Positions 1 to 7,581 of a DNA stretch of 64,000 nt are shown here, piece by piece. Origin of the DNA: a virus; the IMG/VR virus record IMGVR_UViG_3300037507_005588, positions 25,823-89,822 of that record; one strand, 5' to 3'. Within the stretch, counting starts at the first letter, position 1. Each line of letters starts with the position of its first letter. A program made the translations under genes and the position numbers. A model generated the notes under the pieces. The model did no database searches and had not been told where the DNA came from. It saw only the letters and a program-made list of their open reading frames with translations.

Positions 1-111
1 GACTATAAGTGGTAAATATTTGTTGGTCTTACTACCCAAAATATATTTGATGAGGGTGTAGTAGTCTAGCCCAAGTGTATGTGGATGTTGTTTTACAAAC
101 TCGTTTTTCAT
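1..111 (-). CDS. Partial hypothetical protein (N-terminal 37 residues)
   Basis: An open frame on the minus strand starts with ATG at 111 and runs off the left edge of the window. The visible N-terminus is MKNEFVKQHPHTLGLDYY followed by a hydrophobic/basic stretch. It lies just downstream of the repeat-protein gene on the same strand, so the two may be co-transcribed. No family is recognised, and only the start is visible. Confidence 0.55.
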   Translation of the reverse strand, partial: MKNEFVKQHPHTLGLDYYTLIKYILGSKTNKYLPLIV

Positions 112-128
112 GTCAATATTTTTCTGAA

Positions 129-1151
129 TTATAGTTCAGTTGTTTCGTTATTCAAAATTATTTTTTCACCTTTGTTGATAACCTCGTTTACTCTATTCTG
201 AGGTTGATTTTCATATCCCCAAGTTTCCTTTACACCATCTCTAATAATGTGGTCAGCCCTCATTAGTGAGTGTAACTCACAATATTTGGTTTCTTTAATA
301 CCATTCTTAACCGTTTGAACTACTTCTCGTAATCGATGATGTTCTTCCTGTTTGGTTTCTTTAACCCCATTTTTTATTATATCATCAAATCTTTCATCGC
401 CATCTAACCAATCACCATATTCAGTATGTTTCACCCCCTTTTCAAGGACATCTTTAACTGAAGGACGATTCTGATTCCATTGGTCAATGGTTACTTTAAT
501 CCCATTTTGAATGACCTCTTCCATAGCAAGACCGTCCTCGAAGGGATTGTGTTCGGTCTCTTTCACCCCATTTTGAATAGTATCTTCAATTGTTAAAAGT
601 GAGTGGAATGTCATTTCTCGGGTGTGTTTCACTACATTTTGAATGGTGTCTTCAACAGTTGGTCTACGCAAGTCAACATCACCCCAGGTGTATATCACCC
701 CATTTTGAATGGTATCTCCAACCTCAAGGTGTTGCTCACTCTCATCAGCAACGGTGTATATCACCCCATTTTGAATGGTATCTCCAACGCGCGAACCAAT
801 GTTTAAGAAGCGGGGGTCGGTGTATATCACCCCATTTTGAATGGTATCTCCAACCAAAAGAGATTCCCGCGTGTACCCTCCTTGGGTGCGTTTTACCCCA
901 TTTTGGATGAAATTCTCAACCCATTTGGTTATATGGTGCTGATTCTCAATCACATCCAAAGAAATGATTTTGAATATTTTTTCAAAAAAATAATAATTAT
1001 ACCACAGGGTTCCTGTTTTTGTGAGTTCAAAAATCCATTTCTTTTCATCGGTAAAAATTAACCACCGACTACTATGATTGATATATGTGTCAGCACCTTT
1101 GACCTTTTTATCAATCATTTTTTCTAAAAGTTCGTAGATGTCCCGTTTCAT
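129..1151 (-). CDS. Tandem-repeat protein with twelve 22-residue units
   Basis: 340 residues. The start at 1151 is chosen because a TATATTTG promoter box lies five bases upstream; a longer frame would run into the tRNA-Ser gene. An N-terminal unique domain of about 80 residues, rich in Trp, Tyr and Phe, is followed by twelve units. Each unit has a conserved 12-residue part (consensus V-x-D-T-I-Q-N-G-V-x-x-T) and a 10-residue part that differs completely between units. One unit carries a single-codon insertion, and degenerate units keep the NGVKxT core by synonymous change, so this is coding. Three central units are identical at DNA level in the conserved 36 bases. No known repeat family is recognised; a binding or recognition surface is a guess. 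Confidence 0.8.
   Translation of the reverse strand: MKRDIYELLEKMIDKKVKGADTYINHSSRWLIFTDEKKWIFELTKTGTLWYNYYFFEKIFKIISLDVIENQHHITKWVENFIQNGVKRTQGGYTRESLLVGDTIQNGVIYTDPRFLNIGSRVGDTIQNGVIYTVADESEQHLEVGDTIQNGVIYTWGDVDLRRPTVEDTIQNVVKHTREMTFHSLLTIEDTIQNGVKETEHNPFEDGLAMEEVIQNGIKVTIDQWNQNRPSVKDVLEKGVKHTEYGDWLDGDERFDDIIKNGVKETKQEEHHRLREVVQTVKNGIKETKYCELHSLMRADHIIRDGVKETWGYENQPQNRVNEVINKGEKIILNNETTEL
555..920 (-). repeat. 36-nt repeats separated by 30-nt unrelated segments, inside a gene
   Basis: Repeat copies start at 555, 621, 687, 753, 819 and 885, exactly 66 bases apart. The copies at 687-722, 753-788 and 819-854 are identical over 36 bases, while the 30 bases between them share nothing obvious. 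The flanking copies are diverged. The geometry matches a type II CRISPR array, but the frame stays open throughout and copies outside this block conserve protein rather than DNA. Confidence 0.85.
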
Positions 1152-1156
1152 AACAC

Positions 1157-1164
1157 CAAATATA
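1157..1164 (-). promoter_or_regulatory. TATATTTG host-type promoter box for the repeat-protein gene
   Basis: On the minus strand TTTGTATATTTG ends five bases before the ATG at 1151. This fits the Bacteroidota -7 element TAnnTTTG. The very short distance to the ATG implies a leaderless or nearly leaderless transcript. Confidence 0.6.
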
Positions 1165-1197
1165 CAAACTAAATTGTTATGAAACAAATAAATTCTG

Positions 1198-1283
1198 CGG
1201 TGGGTGTGGGGCTCGAACCCACGCGGCTGTAACACCCTACTTGTTTAGCAAACAAGCCCCTTCACCAACTTGGGTAACCCACC
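1198..1283 (-). tRNA. tRNA-Ser(GCU)
   Basis: Acceptor stem GGTGGGT/ACCCACC, anticodon loop TTGCTAA (anticodon GCT), long variable arm as in serine tRNAs, T-loop TTCGAGC. The 3' CCA is not encoded. Confidence 0.92.
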
Positions 1284-1308
1284 AAAAAATCCCGACCTAT
1301 CTCGGGAT
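1284..1308 (-). terminator. Intrinsic terminator between two tRNA-Ser genes
   Basis: Read on the minus strand, ATCCCGA pairs with TCGGGAT around a 6-base loop and is followed by T6. It would end transcription coming from tRNA-Ser(UGA). Confidence 0.6.
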
Positions 1309-1325
1309 AACACATCGGATTATTG

Positions 1326-1413
1326 TGGAAGGAGAGGGATTCGAACCCCCGGAACCCTCTCAGGTTCAACAGTTTTCAAGACTGCCTCGATAAACCAACT
1401 CTGACATCCTTCC
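1326..1413 (-). tRNA. tRNA-Ser(UGA)
   Basis: Acceptor GGAAGGA/TCCTTCC, anticodon loop CTTGAAA (anticodon TGA), long variable arm, T-loop TTCGAAT. It is the second serine tRNA of the minus-strand pair. Confidence 0.92.
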
Positions 1414-1462
1414 TTTTCGAGATTATAATTACAAAGTTACAAATAAAAAATCAATCAGTAAA

Positions 1463-1858
1463 TTATGAAATTGAATTTTTGAAATCATTTTTAACTTTTT
1501 CACTAATTGGAATTGGATTCCCATCTTCATCAATTCTGACAAAAGTTATGTGAGTAGATAAAACGGTTTCTTCCTCGTGAGTGTAGACATTGAATGAACG
1601 AGCCTCAACATAAAGATTACAACTAGTGTTTCCTATTTTGTCTACTTTACCGTAAATTTTTAATAACATCCCTTCTTTAGCTGGTTTCTTGAAGACACAT
1701 TTATCGATACAGACTGTCACCATTCTTCTGTTATGGCAAACCTCCATAGCGTAAGCGGCTGCTGAAGCGTCAATCCACGCCATTAATTTGCCCCCAAAGA
1801 GGTTTCCGTGAAATCCTAAATCCGATTTTTTGATTGGGTGTGTGTTAATTAAATCCAT
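1463..1858 (-). CDS. Acyl-CoA thioesterase, hotdog fold
   Basis: 131 residues, the usual length for a single hotdog domain of the YciA/ACOT type, which hydrolyses acyl-CoA thioesters in the cytoplasm. The N-terminal GNLFGGKLMAWIDASAA segment has the expected GG-x-LM-x-W-x-D-x-x-A signature, followed by the KPAKEG strand and an HITFVRID strand typical of the family. It is divergently arranged with the exported protein at 1916. It looks like a host-derived metabolic gene carried by the phage; its substrate cannot be told from sequence. Confidence 0.85.
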   Translation of the reverse strand: MDLINTHPIKKSDLGFHGNLFGGKLMAWIDASAAAYAMEVCHNRRMVTVCIDKCVFKKPAKEGMLLKIYGKVDKIGNTSCNLYVEARSFNVYTHEEETVLSTHITFVRIDEDGNPIPISEKVKNDFKNSIS

Positions 1859-1903
1859 AAAAACAATATATTCAAATTTTTTGGGTAATCAAATTATATT
1901 TTG

Positions 1904-1911
1904 TATATTTG
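1904..1911 (+). promoter_or_regulatory. TATATTTG promoter box
   Basis: TTTTGTATATTTG ends four bases before the ATG at 1916, with the same near-leaderless spacing as on the opposite strand at 1157-1164. Confidence 0.6.
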
Positions 1912-1915
1912 TGTT

Positions 1916-2413
1916 ATGAAATTGAAATTAACCGTACTGTTTTTAATTGTGTCCTTTTTTACTAAAGCACAATCTGCTTACTACAATTATTATGGAGGAG
2001 GTTACAACAACGGACGAACCGTAGATTTTATCTTGGTTCAAGGTGACACATCTCTAATTACCACATTCAACGGATTGGACCGAAGGGACTTTGGAATTTA
2101 TTTGGGTGTGAGATATGCCGGTTTGTTCAGTGGTTCTTTGTTCTACACCCCATTCAACTCAATTAATCGTGTCGGAATTACCAAAGGTTTCCTCAAAGAT
2201 GGTGTTAGAGGAATGGCTGGCATGAAAATTCAACCGAACGGGATAAGTTATGATGTTTATCCCGAATTTGGTGTCATGATTCACCCAATCAGATTGTTGA
2301 CAAAAGACCCATATTCATTTGATATCACATTTACAAGTCACTTATCAAACCAAAGTAGATTGGGTTTTGGTATATCTTTTCCTATCCAATACAGAAACAA
2401 CTTTAGATTGTAG
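1916..2413 (+). CDS. Exported protein, possible outer-membrane beta-barrel
   Basis: 165 residues. The start at 1916 is supported by the promoter box directly upstream and by the signal peptide that begins there: two Lys, a hydrophobic core of about 12 residues, then a KAQS cleavage region typical of Bacteroidota exported proteins. The mature part is rich in aromatic residues and alternating beta-strand patterns and ends in a phenylalanine-containing strand (NNFRL). No family is recognised. An envelope-modifying role is an inference. Confidence 0.65.
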   Translation: MKLKLTVLFLIVSFFTKAQSAYYNYYGGGYNNGRTVDFILVQGDTSLITTFNGLDRRDFGIYLGVRYAGLFSGSLFYTPFNSINRVGITKGFLKDGVRGMAGMKIQPNGISYDVYPEFGVMIHPIRLLTKDPYSFDITFTSHLSNQSRLGFGISFPIQYRNNFRL

Positions 2414-2421
2414 TATTTATA
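2414..2421 (+). promoter_or_regulatory. Putative late promoter TATTTATA
   Basis: The octamer ends four bases before the ATG at 2426. The same octamer precedes the head genes further right. Confidence 0.55.
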
Positions 2422-2425
2422 GTTT

Positions 2426-3022
2426 ATGGGTTATAAAAACAACAATGATATGTTGCAAGAAGACAAGGTCTCAAGAAAAAATGTTAGAGAATTAATTCGG
2501 GACATTATTTTCAAAATAAAACCTGATATTCACGCACCTCAAACTCTTAACTATGAAGGTTTGGACCCCGGTTTCGGTTCGGAATTTGATTTGGAAATTG
2601 TAATTAATAAGGGTGTCGATTTGGATGAAAATACACTCAAACCATATGATTTAGAAGGTTATTGGGACGACGATACCAACTCAATTGAAATCTTTTTGAA
2701 TGTGGACTCAGATGCCAACAATTCTATTTTTTATGAATTGATTGGTGATTTGAACGATATGATTTATCATGAGTTACGACACAAAAAACAATATGAAGAT
2801 GGTTACGAATCTTCAAACAGAGTCATTAAAAAACCTGAGACCTATTATACTCAACCTCACGAAATTGATGCTCAGATTGTTGGTTTGAAAAGAAAGGCTA
2901 AATTACAAGGAAGAGAGTTTGAAGATGTCTTGAGGGAATTCTTCGAAAAAAGACGAAAGAAATACAAATTGACTGATGGTATTATCAATCGAATTGTCCA
3001 AAAAATTATGAATGAATATTAA
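2426..3022 (+). CDS. Putative zinc metallopeptidase-like protein (HELRH)
   Basis: 198 residues. A short zincin signature HELRH lies at residues 115-119 inside a predicted helix, followed by a conserved HEIDAQ segment about 25 residues later that could supply a further ligand. The N-terminus is charged and helical, and the C-terminus is basic. The late-type promoter octamer upstream suggests expression with virion genes. Peptidase activity is inferred from the motif only; similar short proteins occur in other large phages without assigned function. Confidence 0.5.
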   Translation: MGYKNNNDMLQEDKVSRKNVRELIRDIIFKIKPDIHAPQTLNYEGLDPGFGSEFDLEIVINKGVDLDENTLKPYDLEGYWDDDTNSIEIFLNVDSDANNSIFYELIGDLNDMIYHELRHKKQYEDGYESSNRVIKKPETYYTQPHEIDAQIVGLKRKAKLQGREFEDVLREFFEKRRKKYKLTDGIINRIVQKIMNEY

Positions 3023-3024
3023 GG

Positions 3025-3642
3025 TTATTTTACCTTAAGAATTTTTTTCACAATATCACTTAGCATTTCGGCTGAAATGTGGAATATTCCGATAGCCGAT
3101 AATCGAGTAATTAATAATTCAATTTCTTCAGGGGAAAATGTGTGACCCTGAAAGGCATTTACCAAATATCCCAATAACGGAATCATGTAGGTATAGGCAA
3201 TTACATCTGAAGTAAAAGATAACCCTTTTACGGTATTACCCAAAAATTTTCTAAAAGACGATTCAAGAGACTTAGTTTTCTGAACGGCAGTTTTCAACTC
3301 AGATTCAATTCCAAGACTTTTAATTCTCCCCATAACTTCTTTGAGTAATTCTTTGTTTTCAAAATAAAGAATTGAAATTGTACCTATCAGTAATAATAGA
3401 ATTTCGTCTTCATTTAAGGTTGGAAATTTACCTCTGAGAAACTCTTCAAGAGGTCTTGTTATAGCCCCAATCATACTAGAAAACGTAAGAAGAATTTTGA
3501 AATTTATACCCAATCTCTTCAGAACTCGTTGATACAAGTCAGCTGAATAGTCGATGGTTCCTGAGTATAATTTTTGTAAAGTTTCACCAACACCTTCTGT
3601 TATCAAAAGTTTTTGTTGAGATTCTGTAATCAAAATATCCAT
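3025..3642 (-). CDS. Late protein with hydrophobic helices and [IL]xE N-terminus
   Basis: 205 residues. The start at 3642 is chosen because TATTTATT lies four bases upstream at 3646-3653. The protein begins MDILITESQQKLLITE, giving two ITE tripeptides within 16 residues, the cleavage signature of T4-type prohead proteases. The rest contains two to three hydrophobic segments and an amphipathic Lys-rich middle. It is convergent with the HELRH gene, and the two stops are three bases apart. No family is recognised; a capsid-internal or membrane role is possible. Confidence 0.55.
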   Translation of the reverse strand: MDILITESQQKLLITEGVGETLQKLYSGTIDYSADLYQRVLKRLGINFKILLTFSSMIGAITRPLEEFLRGKFPTLNEDEILLLLIGTISILYFENKELLKEVMGRIKSLGIESELKTAVQKTKSLESSFRKFLGNTVKGLSFTSDVIAYTYMIPLLGYLVNAFQGHTFSPEEIELLITRLSAIGIFHISAEMLSDIVKKILKVK

Positions 3643-3661
3643 AATAATAAATACCTCAGTA

Positions 3662-3669
3662 TATTTATT
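3662..3669 (+). promoter_or_regulatory. Putative late promoter TATTTATT
   Basis: The octamer lies five bases before the ATG at 3675 and only 9 bases from the divergent copy at 3646-3653 that serves the minus-strand gene, making a compact bidirectional late promoter region. Confidence 0.5.
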
Positions 3670-3674
3670 TGTAT

Positions 3675-3986
3675 ATGTCACAATTAAACCCACCCTTAAC
3701 ACCTGGAGATAGAATCGTTCTATTACATATGCACGGCCCAAGTGTAATCAAACCTGGCATTGCAGGTACTGTAATTGATATTCAGAAAGTCCCATATGGT
3801 GACAAATTTGATTTCCACTATCTTATGCAATGGGATAATGGGTCTACTTTGGCTTTGGAACCTGATGTGGATAATTGGGTTCTTAAATCAGACTTTGATG
3901 AAAAGAAAAAACCGACCCTTGGTGAGTCGGTTAAGAACGAGTGGGAAATTTATGAGTCACTTTATCGGAGTAAAAACTTCCAATGA
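3675..3986 (+). CDS. Small conserved phage protein, SH3-like barrel possible
   Basis: 103 residues from the ATG at 3675 (MSQLNPPLTPGDRIVLLHM). The segment PGDRIVLLHMHGP then GIAGTVIDIQ, then MQWDNGSTLALEPDVDNW resembles the strand pattern of small SH3/KOW-like barrels found in phage accessory proteins. It overlaps the convergent minus-strand gene by 25 bases at its 3' end. Function unknown. Confidence 0.55.
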   Translation: MSQLNPPLTPGDRIVLLHMHGPSVIKPGIAGTVIDIQKVPYGDKFDFHYLMQWDNGSTLALEPDVDNWVLKSDFDEKKKPTLGESVKNEWEIYESLYRSKNFQ

Positions 3987-4264
3987 TTATTGGTTTTGAT
4001 TGGTTCTAAGATATAGGATGTAAAAATCGGATTCAGTGTCCCAAAATGTCCACCTATGATGTTGAAGGAAAAGTAGTCAGTTGCCTCATCCTCCGTCATT
4101 CCATCATTTTGAAGCAAAGTCAAAATTTTATTGGTATCATATAGTACTCTTAGACCCTCAAAACTTTGAACCAATCCTATGATTGCGGATTCCATACCAT
4201 CTAACAAAATGATATTTTCATCCAAATCTCCAATATCTAAATAATCAAGTTCAGTTTGATTCAT
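3962..4264 (-). CDS. Conserved small phage protein (DGMTEDEA motif)
   Basis: 100 residues starting MNQTELDYLDIG. It has the pattern of a widespread phage protein: LLDGMESAIIG, then VLYDTNKILTLL, then DGMTEDEATDYFSFNI and a final GT-containing segment. Members are common beside DNA-metabolism genes, but no function is established to my knowledge. Its start overlaps the end of the exported-protein gene by 14 bases, so the two minus-strand genes are translationally close. Confidence 0.7.
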   Translation of the reverse strand: MNQTELDYLDIGDLDENIILLDGMESAIIGLVQSFEGLRVLYDTNKILTLLQNDGMTEDEATDYFSFNIIGGHFGTLNPIFTSYILEPIKTNNHWKFLLR

Positions 4265-4655
4265 GACTACATACGTAAAACCAGACAAAGTCATTAAATT
4301 CTATGGCAACTGTTATTAAACCTGGATATTCAGGGTTTGTTTGCATTCTGATGTAACAACTAAATCCGTCTAAATTTTTACATAACCATTTGTGTTCGTT
4401 CTCGGTTTGAGAGACTTTATTTATAATAAAATAGTTTTGTTCTTTTTTACTAAAAATTTTTACCTTAGTTTCATGTAATTCTATTAGAATGTTTACTTCT
4501 TCCCCCTCAACAGACCAAGATGTTACAGGAGAATTTTCATCAACTCTAACTCCCATAGAAACGTTATGAGCTCGGAGGTAGTGTATTTTTGCCGATTGAG
4601 CAAAAGAAGTTAAAGTTGAAACCAATAAAAATAATGAAAGGAAAAAAGACTTCAT
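4251..4655 (-). CDS. Small exported protein
   Basis: 134 residues with a clear signal peptide (MKSFFLSLFLLVSTLTSFAQS, cleavage probably after FAQ). The mature part is about 113 residues of beta-rich sequence with two cysteines in KNLDGFSCYIRMQ and VCSHESN. The upstream gene's stop and this start overlap as TAATG, so the genes form an operon. No family is recognised; it is probably periplasmic. Confidence 0.6.
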   Translation of the reverse strand: MKSFFLSLFLLVSTLTSFAQSAKIHYLRAHNVSMGVRVDENSPVTSWSVEGEEVNILIELHETKVKIFSKKEQNYFIINKVSQTENEHKWLCKNLDGFSCYIRMQTNPEYPGLITVAIEFNDFVWFYVCSHESN

Positions 4656-4903
4656 TATTCGTAATTCTGAAGAGTACCTGTTTCAGTAAAATACAAATCC
4701 AAGATTTGTAACTTATCTTGAGCTGAGGCAACCTGTTCCACGAATTTATCCATTTCCTCGATGTGTTGAGGATGTTCCCCTATCCCAACAGAATTGGTAA
4801 AGTAAATTTCAAGTGTTGCTAATCCCTCAGCAATTTGTGACTCATACTTTTTTTTAAGTGCTGAGTATTTCAGATTTTTTTTGTTCATGTAAATAATTTT
4901 CAT
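4655..4903 (-). CDS. Small helical protein
   Basis: 82 residues if the ATG at 4903 is used; an alternative ATG lies five codons further in at 4888. TTATTTATT lies a few bases upstream of 4903. The sequence is Lys-rich at the N-terminus and helical, with EEMDKFVEQVASAQDKLQILDLYFTETG at the end. It is the first gene of a three-gene minus-strand operon through 3962. Function unknown. Confidence 0.5.
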   Translation of the reverse strand: MKIIYMNKKNLKYSALKKKYESQIAEGLATLEIYFTNSVGIGEHPQHIEEMDKFVEQVASAQDKLQILDLYFTETGTLQNYE

Positions 4904-5034
4904 ATATTTAATAAATAACAAAAGGGAACCTCGGGACCTCACCAAGAATAACCAATAACCAAAATACTACACAAAGATTTTTGGTCCCGAAGTTTTCCCC
5001 TTCTGTTAAATGATACGATGAAAATTATTATCTA

Positions 5035-5478
5035 TCAAGTTTTCTGAATGAACTTTGTTAGATTTTTCAAACGATTACCCTTAATGTACTCTCGCACTTG
5101 ATTGTAAGGGAGCCAAAAGTCAAAAGTTCCAACTTCTTCTACTCGTTTATTTACACTCTCACGGAAAGATTCAACCTCTTCAACTGAGTTTAGATACTTC
5201 AACCCCAAGTATTTTGAACAGGTTGGTCCCACTCCGACCAACATTGAGAGGTCTTGTTTCAAAGTCTTGTTGCAACAACGACAAAGTTTTCCGTTGTCTT
5301 GAGTCATTTTTGCAACGACACGAATACCATCCTTGTTTGCTTCAATCGCTGAGAGAACGTCAACAACGATTGGGTGGAAGTTCAATCCTTTGGTGTTTCG
5401 GATTGATAATGCTACTTTGCGCTTCAACTTAATGGTTTCATTGTTGAGCGAGATTTCGATTTTCTTCATTTGTGACAT
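5035..5478 (-). CDS. Zinc-ribbon protein, DUF6011-like
   Basis: 147 residues from the ATG at 5478 (MSQMKKIEISL). The central segment has CRCCNKTL followed by GVGPTCSKYLG, the pattern of the small DUF6011-type zinc knuckle found in phage proteins. The flanking regions are basic, consistent with nucleic-acid contact. A TATCTTTG box lies about 22 bases upstream, indicating host-type transcription. The role is unknown. Confidence 0.6.
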   Translation of the reverse strand: MSQMKKIEISLNNETIKLKRKVALSIRNTKGLNFHPIVVDVLSAIEANKDGIRVVAKMTQDNGKLCRCCNKTLKQDLSMLVGVGPTCSKYLGLKYLNSVEEVESFRESVNKRVEEVGTFDFWLPYNQVREYIKGNRLKNLTKFIQKT

Positions 5479-5500
5479 TGTGTAGTTGTTTTTGGTTCTA

Positions 5501-5508
5501 CAAAGATA
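5501..5508 (-). promoter_or_regulatory. TATCTTTG host-type promoter box
   Basis: The Bacteroidota-like -7 box on the minus strand, about 22 bases upstream of the ATG at 5478. It overlaps nothing on the divergent side, where a late octamer at 5532 serves the gene at 5555. Confidence 0.55.
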
Positions 5509-5531
5509 CAATTTTTTTTTATTCTACAAAC

Positions 5532-5539
5532 TATTTATA
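5532..5539 (+). promoter_or_regulatory. Putative late promoter TATTTATA
   Basis: The octamer lies 15 bases upstream of the ATG at 5555 and supports that start over the longer upstream frame. Confidence 0.5.
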
Positions 5540-5554
5540 GAGAAATATTTTTGT

Positions 5555-6736
5555 ATGAGTGCGTACTTTGTAAACATCAAGCCTGAAGAAAGAGAGAATA
5601 TCCTTAATAAACACAAAGAGGTTTATAATGGATATCAGACTTTGAATCCAGCCCCTGTTAAGAATCCACAAGATTTGTATGTCCAAGATTTGGCAAACGA
5701 TAAGATGGGTATGACAGTGAATAATCGTGGTGAGGTAATGCCCTACACAAACATGGGAATCAATGAATCCAAAAGGGATTTTTCCCCATTGGGATACGCA
5801 AAAAGGATTGTGAACGGTGAAATATCATTTGAAGAGGCGATGAAAGAAGCTGAATTACCGTTTGTTATACTTGCTGATTTAGTTAAAAAATTAAAAAAAT
5901 CGAAAGGTGTCGAAATGGAAGAAGGCGAAATGTGCGAGCAATGTCAAATGGAAGAGGGTTTAGAAGATGGTGGTCAAATGGACATATCAGATATGGCCTC
6001 TTCTATAATGCAATCACAGGAGTTCCAAGAAATATTTCAATTATTGGACCCATCACTATTTGAGGATGAATTTGAATATGCTGACAATGTAATTTACAAT
6101 TTACTCGACAAATACGAGGACGAACCTTATTATGAAGACCTTTTTGACTATATTAAGTATGAATACTCAGAAGATTTGTTTGACGCTTACAGAGTTACTG
6201 TTGGTGATGATTATTCAGACGAAGATTTTGAGGATATTGATTATGAAGAAGTGGAAGAAGATGTTGATGATGGTGAAGTTGCTTCAGATGTTGAACCGGC
6301 ATACGATTTTCAATCACATGGACCTGAGGACGTGTATGGTACATTAAAAGATTACGATAAAGAACACCCTCATCACGATTACGATTCGATGGAAGACGTT
6401 GAAAAGTATGACCCAAGTATGGATTTGGCCAATATGTTTGGAGATATGGAGGACGGAATGGCGTTCAAAGACATCCCAACAGATACATTTCAACAAGACG
6501 CTGGTGACATAAATAGAATGGGTGACGAAGGATTAGGTCAAGATACTGAAAATGATATGGACCTACAGAAAGTTGATACAGGATATAATTTTGTATCGGG
6601 TGGCTCTGAAGGTGGAGATGTTTTCCCGAATGAAGACGACATCGACGAAGAAGTGGATGAAGATTTGAAAGAGTCGTTTACCGAACAAAGGAAATTGACC
6701 CTTGAAATGTTCCAAAGGTTGTCAAGATTCAACTAA
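5555..6736 (+). CDS. Large acidic late protein
   Basis: 393 residues from the ATG at 5555 (MSAYFVNIKPEER). The N-terminal 110 residues are mixed, with RDFSPLGYAKRIVNGEISFEEAMKEAE. The centre has the CEQCQM cysteine pair and then long runs of Asp and Glu, and the C-terminus ends in a helical LTLEMFQRLSRFN. The composition resembles the acidic core proteins encoded next to the capsid gene. It is followed by a strong terminator. Function unknown; a head-associated or DNA-mimic role is possible. Confidence 0.6.
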   Translation: MSAYFVNIKPEERENILNKHKEVYNGYQTLNPAPVKNPQDLYVQDLANDKMGMTVNNRGEVMPYTNMGINESKRDFSPLGYAKRIVNGEISFEEAMKEAELPFVILADLVKKLKKSKGVEMEEGEMCEQCQMEEGLEDGGQMDISDMASSIMQSQEFQEIFQLLDPSLFEDEFEYADNVIYNLLDKYEDEPYYEDLFDYIKYEYSEDLFDAYRVTVGDDYSDEDFEDIDYEEVEEDVDDGEVASDVEPAYDFQSHGPEDVYGTLKDYDKEHPHHDYDSMEDVEKYDPSMDLANMFGDMEDGMAFKDIPTDTFQQDAGDINRMGDEGLGQDTENDMDLQKVDTGYNFVSGGSEGGDVFPNEDDIDEEVDEDLKESFTEQRKLTLEMFQRLSRFN

Positions 6737-6742
6737 AAAAAC

Positions 6743-6772
6743 AATCCCCTTTAATTGAGGGGATTTTTTTTT
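6743..6772 (+). terminator. Intrinsic terminator
   Basis: AATCCCCT pairs with AGGGGATT around a 7-base loop and is followed by T9. It closes the transcription unit of the acidic protein gene. Confidence 0.8.
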
Positions 6773-6783
6773 ATATTGACCTC

Positions 6784-7581
6784 ATGAGGATAGACAATGT
6801 TTATATCATTACGATAGACCACCGACCAGAATACATCGAGGAATTAGTTGAAAGGGCGAAACAACTTCCGCTGCCAGAAGCAACTCCTATTGAAATAATG
6901 CCAGGTTTTATCGGAACAAGATTAAAAACCGAAGGGGATTTACCGTATCAATTATATGAAGGTTGGGATTTAACATACAGAAACAACAACAATTTTTGGT
7001 GGACAAGACCCGTAACTTACGGAGAAGCTGGTGGCGTGATTTCACACACTCAATGTTGGGAAGATGCTTATGAAAAAGGTTATGAAACCATTTTGATTTT
7101 AGAAGATGATTTTATACCCATACATGAGATTGATTGGTCGATATTCGATGAGTTATGGGACTACGATTGGGACATTTGTTTGATGTCACACAATTCGTTA
7201 CATGGATTATATTCTGATGTTGCAAAACCCTCGAGAATTGGTAAAGAACATTTTATCCGACCAACTTATTTTTACAATACTCATACCTATGTTCTCCAAA
7301 GTGAGGGTATTAGAAAGTTAGTGGAAGACCATCTTTGGATGTTGAAAAGTAATATTATTGTCTCAGATGAATTTCTTTCAGCGGTAACATCGTCCCATCC
7401 CCGATGGGACATTCGAGAAAAGTATATCTCGAATATGATTGCAGTTGCAACTAAACAAAATTATACCGGACAATCACGAAGTGAGGGTCTTGGTAACAGT
7501 CTAACAGAACCTGAAAATGAATCTAAAAACGTACAAACCATTCAACCGATATTTGGTTTACCAATCAATAGAGCCAATTGA
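6784..7581 (+). CDS. Glycosyltransferase family 25-like
   Basis: 265 residues. The N-terminal VYIITIDHRPEY strand, the SHTQCWEDAYEKGYETILILEDDF block with the EDD metal-binding triad at about residues 106-108, and the later NTHTYVLQSEGIRKLV segment match LPS-type GT25 enzymes, which transfer sugars from nucleotide donors. It is the first of a run of sugar-transfer-like and oxygenase-like genes. The acceptor is unknown; either host surface glycans or virion proteins are possible. It overlaps the next gene by 65 bases. Confidence 0.8.
   Translation: MRIDNVYIITIDHRPEYIEELVERAKQLPLPEATPIEIMPGFIGTRLKTEGDLPYQLYEGWDLTYRNNNNFWWTRPVTYGEAGGVISHTQCWEDAYEKGYETILILEDDFIPIHEIDWSIFDELWDYDWDICLMSHNSLHGLYSDVAKPSRIGKEHFIRPTYFYNTHTYVLQSEGIRKLVEDHLWMLKSNIIVSDEFLSAVTSSHPRWDIREKYISNMIAVATKQNYTGQSRSEGLGNSLTEPENESKNVQTIQPIFGLPINRAN

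Noticed and set aside
555-920. A CRISPR array with 36-nt repeats and 30-nt spacers
   Set aside because: The frame is open through all units, one spacing differs by exactly one codon, outer units conserve the protein motif through synonymous changes, and a promoter plus unique N-terminal domain precede it. No cas genes are nearby.
7517-7581. A frameshift joining the GT25 gene to the next frame
   Set aside because: The GT25 frame ends after a complete domain and the second frame has its own ATG. No slippery sequence is visible in the 65-base overlap.
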